The notes under the pieces are model-generated. The model did not search any database. It was not told where the DNA came from and saw only the letters and a program-made list of their open reading frames with translations. Positions 27,451 through 35,000 of a DNA stretch of 64,000 nt are shown piece by piece. How positions within the stretch are numbered: position 1 is the first letter of the stretch; every line of letters begins with the position of its first letter. Position numbers and translations under genes: made by a program. Origin of the DNA: Desulfobacteraceae bacterium (GTDB lineage Bacteria > Desulfobacterota > Desulfobacteria > Desulfobacterales > JAABSP01); NCBI GenBank assembly GCA_011390345.1, contig JAABSP010000001.1, forward strand, positions 1 through 64,000, in the 5' to 3' direction.

Positions 27451-28896
27451 GTGGAACTGTCCAATACCCCACAAATCCGAGATCTATTTGATCATCCCGT
27501 TCTCCTGAATGAACTCATTGATGAGATTCCCACGGGGATCGTTCTGCTGGACGATTCCCGCCGGGTTCTCCGGATGAACCGGTTTCTGGCGGCCCTCACC
27601 GGATTTCCGACCGAGGAGACCCTTCGATACCGGATGCCCTGCCGGCAGGTCCTCAGAAGCCGTCTCTGCGTGACGGGGTGTCCGGCAAAAGGGATGACCG
27701 CCCATTCGGAGCCCGTCACCATTGAAAGCGATCTGATCGACCGGAACCGGCAGCTCATTCCGGTTCGGATCACCCTCTCTCCCCTCCGGGACGACCGGGG
27801 GGAGCTGGCCGGATTTCTGGAGTCGGTGGAGGATCTGCGGCCCATGCGCCACTCCCATGCCCGCCAGGAGGGGGGATACCGGCTTTCGGGGATGATCGGC
27901 AAGAGTCCGCCCATGGAGAAGGTCTTCCGCCTGATTCCGGCCATCGCACAGAGCGACTCCTCGGTGCTGATCACCGGGGAGACCGGAACCGGCAAGGATA
28001 TGGCTGCAGAGGCGATCCATATGGCCTCCCCCCGATCCAAAGGGACCTTTGTGAAGGTCAACTGCGGAGCACTGCCCGAGACCCTGCTGGAGTCGGAACT
28101 CTTCGGCCATCGGAAGGGGGCCTTTACGGGCGCGATCGAGAACAAGCCGGGCCGTTTCCGGATGGCCCATAACGGAACCCTATTTCTTACGGAGATCGGA
28201 GATCTGCCCCTGCCCCTTCAGGTGAAGCTGCTCACCTTTCTGGACGACCATGTGGTCTATCCCCTGGGGAGCCCCAAGGGGTTTGAGGCCGATGTCCGGG
28301 TGGTGGCCGGCACCCATCGGGATCTGGCCGGAATGGTCCGGGAGGGGCGATTCCGGGAGGATCTTCTCTTCCGGCTCAATGTGGTCAGGATTCATCTGCC
28401 GCCCCTGCGTGAGCGGGATGAGGACGTCCGTCTGCTGCTCGATCATTTCCTTAACACCTTTGTCGAACGGTTCGGCAAGCCCATCAGCGGCTTCTCCGCG
28501 GATGTCCTTGCCCTGTTGAGCCGCTATCCGTACCCCGGAAACGTCCGGGAACTGAGAAATATCGTGGAATATGCCGTCAATGTCTGCAATGAGGCCAAGA
28601 TCCGGCCAAAGGATCTTCCGGCCTACCTCTCGGAGCCGGCCGGAACCGAGTCATTTTTTTCCGGCCCATCGAGTCCCCTGGAAACCGGCCAGACCGATCC
28701 CTCCGGAGATCCCTCCCCGGAACCTGGCGGCCCCATCCCTGAAGAGGGAAAGACCTGGACCGAAGTCGAAAGAGAGATGATCATGGACGCGCTGATCCGG
28801 GCCAAGGGAAAACGGGGTCAGGCCGCAGAGATCCTTGGTTGGGGCCGCAGCACCCTCTGGCGGAAGATGAAGCAGCACGGACTGGACGGCACATGA
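27451..28896 (+). CDS. Sigma-54 activator with Cys-containing PAS domain and altered Walker B
   Basis: A 481-residue enhancer-binding protein starting with GTG at 27451. An N-terminal PAS domain (residues about 18-130) carries cysteines 64, 73 and 77 (C-x8-C-x3-C), which could bind a cluster, heme or metal. The AAA+ domain has Walker A GETGTGKD (176-183) and the sigma-54 contact loop GAFTGA (223-228). The Walker B stretch reads LFLTEIG: Thr247 replaces the normally invariant Asp. The C-terminal Fis-type helix-turn-helix is RGQAAEILGWGRSTLWRKM. No receiver domain is present, so control is by PAS. The stop overlaps ATGA sequence before the NifX-like gene. Confidence 0.92.
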   Translation: MELSNTPQIRDLFDHPVLLNELIDEIPTGIVLLDDSRRVLRMNRFLAALTGFPTEETLRYRMPCRQVLRSRLCVTGCPAKGMTAHSEPVTIESDLIDRNRQLIPVRITLSPLRDDRGELAGFLESVEDLRPMRHSHARQEGGYRLSGMIGKSPPMEKVFRLIPAIAQSDSSVLITGETGTGKDMAAEAIHMASPRSKGTFVKVNCGALPETLLESELFGHRKGAFTGAIENKPGRFRMAHNGTLFLTEIGDLPLPLQVKLLTFLDDHVVYPLGSPKGFEADVRVVAGTHRDLAGMVREGRFREDLLFRLNVVRIHLPPLRERDEDVRLLLDHFLNTFVERFGKPISGFSADVLALLSRYPYPGNVRELRNIVEYAVNVCNEAKIRPKDLPAYLSEPAGTESFFSGPSSPLETGQTDPSGDPSPEPGGPIPEEGKTWTEVEREMIMDALIRAKGKRGQAAEILGWGRSTLWRKMKQHGLDGT

Positions 28897-28909
28897 AACA
28901 AGACGGCAC

Positions 28910-29248
28910 ATGAAAAAGGTTTTGATTCCGGTATACGGCGCGGAGATCGCGCCCCGCTTCGATCTGGCCACCGAAGTCCTCCTCTTTTTCAAATCCCGGG
29001 AAAAAGAGGGGTGGGACGAGCGGATTCTGGTGGTCTCCCACTCTTCGGCCGAGGAACTCTGCCGGCTGATCCTGAAAGAGGATGTGGAGATGGTGATCTG
29101 CGGCGGGATCGAAGATGAGTATTACCAGTATCTGAAATGGAAAGGCGTTGCGGTGATCGATTCGGTGGCAGGCCCTTGGGATCGGATTCCCCAGCGATTG
29201 ACCGCAGAAGATCTTACGGCCGGAGCTGTTCTATATGACCCCCTCTGA
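28910..29248 (+). CDS. NifX/dinitrogenase cofactor-like domain protein
   Basis: A 112-residue stand-alone protein with the fold pattern of the NifX/NifB C-terminal (dinitrogenase FeMo-cofactor) family: VLIPVYGAEIAPRFDLATEV, a central VEMVICGGIEDEYYQYLKWKGVAVID and the end GAVLYD. Such small proteins bind metal clusters or act as redox-linked partners in anaerobes. There is no Shine-Dalgarno, but the gene is only 13 bases after the activator and probably coupled. A 14-base sequence, GACGGCACATGAAA, occurs twice at the junction. Confidence 0.7.
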   Translation: MKKVLIPVYGAEIAPRFDLATEVLLFFKSREKEGWDERILVVSHSSAEELCRLILKEDVEMVICGGIEDEYYQYLKWKGVAVIDSVAGPWDRIPQRLTAEDLTAGAVLYDPL

Positions 29249-29264
29249 GGATTGGGAGGCGCCT

Positions 29265-31007
29265 ATGATGACCCGAGCCAAAAGCTGGCTGTACACCACT
29301 ATCCGCCATTTTCTGTCGATCCACAAGATTAGCGACGCGTCCTCGCGATATATCATCCTTCGGCGGAATATCACCCTGATCATGCTCTTTGTAACCATCG
29401 TCCCCCTGACGGTCATGGGGGCCATCAACCATTTCCAGTACCAGGAGAGCCTCAAAAACGAGGTGATCGAGCCCCTCCGGGTGCTGCTCAACAAGACCCG
29501 CCACTCCTTTCATCTCTTTTTAGAGGAGCGGCTCTCCATGATCCGATTCATCTCCTCGGCCTACACCTTTGAACAGCTTTCGGACCCGGCGACTCTGAAC
29601 CGGCTCTATCGGGTCCTGAAGAACGAGTTCGAGGGGTTTGTGGATATCGGCCTCATCAACGGCAAGGGGCTTCAGATCGGATATGCCGGCCCCTACTCCC
29701 TCGAGAACAAGGATTATTCCCAGCAGGCCTGGTTCCAGGAGGTTCTCATCCGGGACTCCTTCATCAGCGAAGTCTTCATGGGGTATGGGAAAGTTCCCCA
29801 TATCGCGATCGCGGTGCAGCGGGTAGAGCATGATGGGACTTACTGGATGCTGCGGGCCACCATCGATACGAACAAGTTCGACGAGATCATCTCCACCATG
29901 GAGATCGATGCCAAGAGCGACGCCTTCATCGTCAACCGGGAGGGGCTCTTTCAGACCCATTCCCGCTATTACGGGGATGTTCTGGGAAAAAGCCCCTTCG
30001 AGATCCTGCAGGGAGCCTATGAGACCACCATCGACGAGACCGTCGATCCCCTGGGCCGGGAGGTGATCGTCGCATACGCAAGCTTTGAAAAGCCCAATTT
30101 CTCCCTGGTGGTGGTCAAGCCCAAGGACATCATCTTGAGAACCTGGATCACCCTGCAGGGGGAGATGTTCTTCATCTTCTTCGCCAGCGTCTTTGTGATC
30201 ATCATGATAGTCATCAAGCTTTCGGATGTGATGGTCATGAACATCAAGGAGGCCGAGGAGCGGCGGGAGAACGCGATCCACGAGCTGGAGCAGAACCAGA
30301 AACTCTCGGCCATCGGCCGGCTGGCGGCCGGGGTGGCCCACGAGATCAACAATCCCCTGGCCATCATCAATGAAAAGGCCGGCCTGATGAAGGATCTGGT
30401 TACCTATTCTCCGGATTTTGAAAAGAAGCAGCGGTTTCTGGATCTGCTCACCAGCATCATCAATTCCGTGGGCCGGTGCAAGACCATCACCCATCGGCTG
30501 CTGGGGTTTGCCCGGCACAAGGAGCCGAGGCTCGAGCCGCTGGACATCAACCATCTGGTGCAGGAGGTGGTCGGCTTTGTCAACAAGGAAATGGTCTACC
30601 GGAACATCGATCTGCGCACCGAATTTGCAGAAGATCTTCCCCGGGTTCTTGCGGATCAGGGGCAGGTACAGCAGGTCTTTTTGAACATTTTAAGCAATGC
30701 CCTGTCCGCTGTTCACGACAACGGCAGGGTCTCCATCACCAGTTGGGAGGAGGACAAGCGGAATGTCGGCGTCTCCATCCAGGACAACGGCTCCGGGATG
30801 ACCGAGAAGACGATTCAGCGGATTTTCGACCCCTTCTTCACCACCAAGAAGGCCGGCGGAACCGGACTGGGCCTTTTCATCACCTACGGGATCGTCAAGA
30901 AGCTGGGCGGAGACATCAAGGTCCACAGCCGGGAGAACGAAGGCTCCACCTTTACGATCTATCTGCCCAAAGTCAACGGGGAAACGGATAAGGAGAAAGC
31001 GGAATGA
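29265..31007 (+). CDS. Sensor histidine kinase with dCache-like periplasmic domain
   Basis: A 580-residue membrane kinase. TM1 (about residues 36-57) and TM2 (about 290-316) enclose a periplasmic domain of about 230 residues of the double-Cache type (FVDIGLINGKGLQIGYAGPY, KDYSQQAWFQEVL). HisKA has His359 in GVAHEINNPLAII, and the ATPase domain shows NILSNALSA, DNGSGM and GGTGLGLFI. It probably detects a small molecule outside. The start at 29265 follows GGGAGG; a longer start at 29235 overlaps the preceding gene. Its stop overlaps the receiver gene. Confidence 0.92.
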   Translation: MMTRAKSWLYTTIRHFLSIHKISDASSRYIILRRNITLIMLFVTIVPLTVMGAINHFQYQESLKNEVIEPLRVLLNKTRHSFHLFLEERLSMIRFISSAYTFEQLSDPATLNRLYRVLKNEFEGFVDIGLINGKGLQIGYAGPYSLENKDYSQQAWFQEVLIRDSFISEVFMGYGKVPHIAIAVQRVEHDGTYWMLRATIDTNKFDEIISTMEIDAKSDAFIVNREGLFQTHSRYYGDVLGKSPFEILQGAYETTIDETVDPLGREVIVAYASFEKPNFSLVVVKPKDIILRTWITLQGEMFFIFFASVFVIIMIVIKLSDVMVMNIKEAEERRENAIHELEQNQKLSAIGRLAAGVAHEINNPLAIINEKAGLMKDLVTYSPDFEKKQRFLDLLTSIINSVGRCKTITHRLLGFARHKEPRLEPLDINHLVQEVVGFVNKEMVYRNIDLRTEFAEDLPRVLADQGQVQQVFLNILSNALSAVHDNGRVSITSWEEDKRNVGVSIQDNGSGMTEKTIQRIFDPFFTTKKAGGTGLGLFITYGIVKKLGGDIKVHSRENEGSTFTIYLPKVNGETDKEKAE

Positions 31008-31366
31008 AATCGATCAGCGTAATGCTTGTGGACGATGAGAAGGAGTTTGTCGATACCCTTGCCGAACGGCTGGAACTGCGCGGGATCGGGGTCCGGGTGG
31101 CCAACGACGGCGAGACAGCGCTGCCCATGATCGACGACGATCCGCCGGATCTGGTGCTTCTGGACATGATGATGCCCGGTATCGGCGGCTTGGAGACGCT
31201 GCGCCGGATCAGGGATCGCAACCCGGAGGTAGCGGTGATCCTGCTCACCGGCAGAGGGTCCGAACAGGAGGGGGAAGAAGGAATACAGCAGGGGGCTGCC
31301 GATTATATGATGAAACCGATTGAGATCGACCAGCTCATGGAGAAGCTGGAGAAGTATTCCGGGTGA
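31004..31366 (+). CDS. Single-domain response regulator
   Basis: A 120-residue CheY-like receiver: acidic VDDE (9-12), phospho-acceptor Asp54 in LVLLDMMMP, Thr82 and Lys104. There is no output domain. It overlaps the kinase stop (ATGA) and is therefore its direct partner. It is closely related in sequence to the receivers at 32381 and 33684, so these probably arose by duplication. Confidence 0.93.
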   Translation: MKSISVMLVDDEKEFVDTLAERLELRGIGVRVANDGETALPMIDDDPPDLVLLDMMMPGIGGLETLRRIRDRNPEVAVILLTGRGSEQEGEEGIQQGAADYMMKPIEIDQLMEKLEKYSG

Positions 31367-31487
31367 TTCAAAATGTTTCATTATAGACTACGTAGGATGT
31401 TTTATATTGATTCATTATGTTCCTGTTTCTCCATCGGGTCGCGGCTCAATAACGGGAGAAGCTTTGCTGTCCGCGGCTTTTCATGAC

Positions 31488-31504
31488 TTGGCATCATGGT
31501 TGCA
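31488..31504 (+). promoter_or_regulatory. Sigma-54 (-24/-12) promoter
   Basis: TTGGCATCATGGTTGCA fits the consensus TTGGCAC-N5-TTGCA with the required GG-N10-GC spacing. It lies 85 bases before the small-protein gene at 31589. A direct repeat TTCATTAT (31377-31384 and 31411-31418) about 70-110 bases upstream is a candidate activator site. The sigma-54 activator at 27451 is the obvious regulator. Confidence 0.8.
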
Positions 31505-31588
31505 TATGAATTGGAGCAGGTGAAAACAGAAAATGGGAAGAAGGGATAATCGCCTTCCCTTAAACAACCCCCTGAAAGGAGTGCAACC

Positions 31589-31780
31589 ATGAGAAAACTG
31601 ATGGAGAAGATCGAAAAGACCTTTATGGCGGCCGCGTTTGCCGAGGCCGATTGTCATGAGGCCGCGCTGGAGATCCTCGATACCCCGGCGACCCGAAGGA
31701 GCGCCCGCAGCCTCGATGATTTCCTGCGAGATGTGGGGCTGGATGAAGTCCGCTACAGCTATGTGCTGGCTCGGGTCTAA
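31589..31780 (+). CDS. Small protein with AAxFAEA module
   Basis: A 63-residue cytoplasmic protein of unknown function behind AAGGAG. Residues 12-30 read FMAAAFAEADCHEAALEIL, which closely matches the C-terminal tails of the pseudo-receiver and the receiver encoded downstream. It is the first gene of the sigma-54 operon. An adaptor or competitor role for the tailed receivers is an inference. Confidence 0.75.
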   Translation: MRKLMEKIEKTFMAAAFAEADCHEAALEILDTPATRRSARSLDDFLRDVGLDEVRYSYVLARV

Positions 31781-31822
31781 CCTTTAGGACCGCAGGTGAA
31801 TGGTTCGCAGGTGAATGGTTCT

Positions 31823-32338
31823 ATGGGAATCAACCTTCTGATCGTCGATACGGACATCGGCTTCCGCCAGAGCCTGTGCCGGCATCTGGTGACGGCCCCT
31901 TTTCAGGTCTTTGAGTCCGAAGGGCGCTGGGGATTGAAAAAACTCATCAAAAAGCATAACATCGATGTGGTCCTTCTCAGCCTCAGCCAACTCCGGGAGG
32001 ATGGTCTGGCCCTGCTCAAACGGATCAAACGGTTTCGCCCCCAGGTGGAGGTGATCCTGATCAACGGAACCGGGCAGCTCTCCCTGTCGATTGAGGGAAT
32101 GAAACTGGGGGCTTTCGACGACATTCTGGTCCCCTTTGACCTTAACCGGCTGATGGCGCGGATCAAGGATGCGCATCAGCGGAAACAGGAGAAGGCCGGA
32201 AGGTCGATCTTTGAGCAGTATCAGGATGCGATGACGGCCGCGGCCTTTGCCGAGGCCGGGGAGCCGGATATGGCCCTGGAGATGTTGGAAAAGAAAGCGG
32301 CTTCGGCTCAAGAATGCAAAGGCCCGAAAGAGGAGTGA
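31823..32338 (+). CDS. Pseudo-receiver with AAxFAEA tail
   Basis: A 171-residue protein whose first 120 residues align over their length with the receiver at 32381 but lack the chemistry. The phospho-acceptor Asp is Ser53 (VVLLSLSQLREDG), the signalling Thr is Asn81 and the conserved Lys is Val103 (ILVPFD). The tail carries TAAAFAEAGEPDMALEML (about 138-155). It probably acts as an unphosphorylatable binding domain. The start at 31823 has AGGTGA 10 bases upstream. A 15-base tandem repeat (CGCAGGTGAATGGTT) precedes it, and an in-frame ATG at 31796 lies too close to its own site. Confidence 0.82.
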   Translation: MGINLLIVDTDIGFRQSLCRHLVTAPFQVFESEGRWGLKKLIKKHNIDVVLLSLSQLREDGLALLKRIKRFRPQVEVILINGTGQLSLSIEGMKLGAFDDILVPFDLNRLMARIKDAHQRKQEKAGRSIFEQYQDAMTAAAFAEAGEPDMALEMLEKKAASAQECKGPKEE

Positions 32339-32380
32339 TCCATAAAAGAAGCGATCAACGATCGGAAGGAGAGATGACCT

Positions 32381-32857
32381 ATGGATGAGATCAAAGTCCT
32401 GTTGGTGGATGATGAGGAGGAGTTCGTAAAGACTTTGGCCGAGCGCATCGAGATGCGCAACCTCGGTTCGGACATCGCCTACAACGGCGAGCAGGCCCTG
32501 AAGGTGGTCAAGGACGAGGTCCCCGATGTCATGATTCTGGATCTGAAGATGCCCGGCATCGACGGCATGGAGGTGCTGCGCCGGGTCAAGAAGGCCTACC
32601 CGGATGTTCAGGTGATCATGCTCACGGGCCACGGCTCCGACAAAGACGAAAATGAGGCCCGTCAGCTCGGCGCCTATGATTACCTCCAGAAGCCGGCCGA
32701 TATCGACAAGATCGTTTCGACCATCAAGAATGCCTATAAGAACAAGGTGCAGAAGTCGATCATGGCTGCCACCTTTGCCGAGGCCGGAGAGTTCGACACG
32801 GCCCGGGAGATGATGAAGGAGAACGGAGAGAAGAAGAAGTCCGTCAAGTCGGAATGA
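32381..32857 (+). CDS. Response regulator with AAxFAEA tail
   Basis: A 158-residue receiver with all catalytic residues: Asp10 and Asp11, Asp54 (VMILDLKMPG), Thr82 and Lys104. After the receiver (about 122 residues) the tail reads SIMAATFAEAGEFDTAREMM (126-145), followed by a Lys/Glu-rich end. There is no DNA-binding or enzymatic domain, so output is probably through the tail. GGAGAG lies upstream of the ATG. Confidence 0.92.
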   Translation: MDEIKVLLVDDEEEFVKTLAERIEMRNLGSDIAYNGEQALKVVKDEVPDVMILDLKMPGIDGMEVLRRVKKAYPDVQVIMLTGHGSDKDENEARQLGAYDYLQKPADIDKIVSTIKNAYKNKVQKSIMAATFAEAGEFDTAREMMKENGEKKKSVKSE

Positions 32858-32948
32858 CTTCGAAGCGATATTGTGGACGCGGCCCTGACCCCCGGGTCCA
32901 TACGTGCCTGCGTCAACCTTCATCTTTCCCTTGCAAAGGAGGACCTAT

Positions 32949-33590
32949 ATGGAATGCAAGCCCGATATCCTCGGCTGGAACGGCCTTCAATTCTTCGGTG
33001 CGATCTCCGCATCCATCTCCCATGAGATCAAAAACGTGATCGCCATCATCAATGAAAATGCTGGTCTGCTGGAGGATTACTGTTTCATGGCCGAGAAGGG
33101 CAAGCCCATTGATCCGGCCCGGATGAAGGCCATCAGCGAAAAGGTGGCAAAGCAGGTCAAACGAGGAGACGGGATCATCCGGATGATGAACCGCTTTGCC
33201 CACAGCGTGGACGAACCGGTCCGTTCGGTGGATCTTGCAGAGCTGATCGCGCTGGTCGTTGCCCTGAACGGCCGGTTTGCCGCGAACAAGAATGTCAAAG
33301 TCGATGTCAGACCCGCAGAAGCGCCGCTTTTGCTCTCCACCAATCCATTCTACCTGGAGAATCTTCTTTTTCTGTGCCTCCAGTATGCAATGGAGAGTGC
33401 CGGGGGCGGCGGGGTCCTCACCCTGACCCCGGAAAAGAGTGCCGAGGGCTTTTCCATCACCATAACCGGACTGGCCGATTTTCCCGAACCTTTTCCGACC
33501 CGGCCGGTGGAGGCGCTTCTGGAGGCGCTGGATGCAACCCTTACCGCTGACCCGGCATCAAAGTCCCTGACCCTTGCTTTGAAACGATAA
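32949..33590 (+). CDS. Histidine kinase-like protein with degenerate ATPase domain
   Basis: A 213-residue soluble protein. The N-terminal half is a HisKA-like helical hairpin with His25 in ASISHEIKNVIAIINENAG, related in sequence to the kinase at 29265 (AHEINNPLAIINEKAG). The C-terminal half follows the HATPase layout but lacks the N box and both glycine boxes (only GGGGVLTLTPE and LADFPEPF remain). ATP binding is unlikely. It may act as a histidine phosphotransferase or dimeric scaffold between receivers, similar in principle to Spo0B or ChpT (inference). AGGAGG precedes the ATG at 32949. Confidence 0.8.
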   Translation: MECKPDILGWNGLQFFGAISASISHEIKNVIAIINENAGLLEDYCFMAEKGKPIDPARMKAISEKVAKQVKRGDGIIRMMNRFAHSVDEPVRSVDLAELIALVVALNGRFAANKNVKVDVRPAEAPLLLSTNPFYLENLLFLCLQYAMESAGGGGVLTLTPEKSAEGFSITITGLADFPEPFPTRPVEALLEALDATLTADPASKSLTLALKR

Positions 33591-33683
33591 TGTGCAGATA
33601 GAAATTGCTTTTTCCGGGAAAATGGTTTATCATTAAAAGATGAAGATGATTCAACTTTTAAATATGACTGAAAGGAGGGGAAG

Positions 33684-34112
33684 ATGACAGAAAAAGTACT
33701 GCTGGTGGATGATGAGATCGATTTTGTCGATACCCTTGCCGAACGGATGAAAACCCGGGGAATGAACGTCTCCACCTCCACTTCTGCAAAAGAGGCCATC
33801 AAGCGGGTTGAGGAAGAAGGTTTCGACGCGGTGGTGCTGGACCTGATGATGCCGGAGATGGATGGTCTGGAGGCCCTGGCCGCGATGAAGGAGAAGAACC
33901 CCGATCTTCAGGTGATCCTGCTCACCGGCTACGGCTCTGTGGAGAAGGGGGTCGAGGCCATGAAGCTGGGTGCGATGGATTTTCTGGAGAAGCCGATCGA
34001 TACCGCAAGTCTAGCCGAAAGAATCCAGAAGGCACAGGCCAACCGGATGATCCTTGTGGAGAAGAAGACCGAGGACAAGATCCGGAAGATCATTACAGGG
34101 AAGGGCTGGTAA
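33684..34112 (+). CDS. Single-domain response regulator
   Basis: A 142-residue receiver with VDDE (8-11), Asp53 in VVLDLMMPEMDG, the Thr in ILLTGYGS and the Lys in LEKPID. A short Lys/Glu-rich tail follows without the AAxFAEA motif. A strong AAAGGAGGGG site precedes the ATG, and 93 bases separate it from the kinase-like gene, so it might also have its own start. It is the last gene of the block. Confidence 0.92.
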   Translation: MTEKVLLVDDEIDFVDTLAERMKTRGMNVSTSTSAKEAIKRVEEEGFDAVVLDLMMPEMDGLEALAAMKEKNPDLQVILLTGYGSVEKGVEAMKLGAMDFLEKPIDTASLAERIQKAQANRMILVEKKTEDKIRKIITGKGW

Positions 34113-34154
34113 TTCCTGTTTATATCGTTGGATCTATAGTTTCCTCTCCAAATC

Positions 34155-34201
34155 GCCTCATCATGGGTCCCCTTTCGGATCGATTCTCTTCATGATGAGG
34201 C
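34155..34201 (+). terminator. Hairpin after the signalling locus
   Basis: Perfect 11-base arms GCCTCATCATG (34155-34165) and CATGATGAGGC (34191-34201), followed by GTTTTCCCTTT. Terminator-like with an imperfect T run. Confidence 0.6.
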
Positions 34202-34307
34202 GTTTTCCCTTTCTATGCGTCCGCAGATCCCGAACCATTTCAGCCATTGCAGAAGAACCTGAAAACCGGCAAACCCTTTTTTGACCCGATATTCAAAAGA
34301 AATTATG

Positions 34308-34335
34308 TTGAAATCGTTTCATTCCCTGTTATAAG
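34308..34335 (+). promoter_or_regulatory. Sigma-70 promoter of the outer-membrane protein gene
   Basis: TTGAAA (34308-34313), 16-base spacer, TATAAG (34330-34335). It lies about 65 bases upstream of the ATG at 34403. Confidence 0.65.
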
Positions 34336-34402
34336 ATATATTGAAGGCGGAAATCTTTTTCTGCTGACGGAGAATGAACTCTTATTAAAGGAGAAAAGAA
34401 GA

Positions 34403-34963
34403 ATGAAACGATTTTTGGGATTTCTGAAGGCGGGAACTTTGCTTGCGGCGCTGTTGATGGCGGCGGCCGGAACCGGATATGCCCAGATGGAAGCCCGTAC
34501 CTTGGACATGACCGGCATGGTCGGCTCCTTTTTCTTTGACAATGACGATGTCTATGATGATGACAACCCCATCTATACCTTCGGCCTCGGCTATCTCTTT
34601 ACCCGGAATCTGGGCGCGGAGTTTACGGCCAACTTTGTGGACACCAAGAAATTGGAGAACGGGGAGCCCTACGACAACCTCGTGGAGTTCATCTACAAAA
34701 TCGATCTCCTCTACCATTTCATGCCGGACAACCAGTGGGTTCCCTATGTGGCCCTCGGCGGCGGCGCAACCACCATCAATGAGGCAAGAGAAGACAAGAC
34801 CGGCGGCCTTGCAGATGCGGGCTTCGGCGTGAAGTACTTCTTTTCCGAAGGATTCGCCTTCCGGATCGATGCCCGGTACAACTATGCCTTTGACGATGAG
34901 AGCCACAACTTCAATGTCTCTGCCGGCCTCACCTATGTTTTGGGAGTTCCCTTCATGAAGTAG
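34403..34963 (+). CDS. Outer-membrane beta-barrel protein (OmpA-like)
   Basis: A 186-residue protein with a signal peptide (about residues 1-28, ending GYAQ), then alternating amphipathic beta strands with aromatic ends (VGSFFFDNDD, YTFGLGYLFTRNLGAEFTANF, WVPYVALGGGATTI, GFGVKYFFSEGFAFRIDARYNY). The final strand ends with Phe-Met-Lys. It fits a small 8-stranded barrel of the OMP_b-brl group. Function in the outer membrane is unknown. GGAG precedes the ATG. Confidence 0.85.
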   Translation: MKRFLGFLKAGTLLAALLMAAAGTGYAQMEARTLDMTGMVGSFFFDNDDVYDDDNPIYTFGLGYLFTRNLGAEFTANFVDTKKLENGEPYDNLVEFIYKIDLLYHFMPDNQWVPYVALGGGATTINEAREDKTGGLADAGFGVKYFFSEGFAFRIDARYNYAFDDESHNFNVSAGLTYVLGVPFMK

Positions 34964-35000
34964 AGAGAGAAACCTTTTTTCCCGGGGATTTCGGCCGCTT

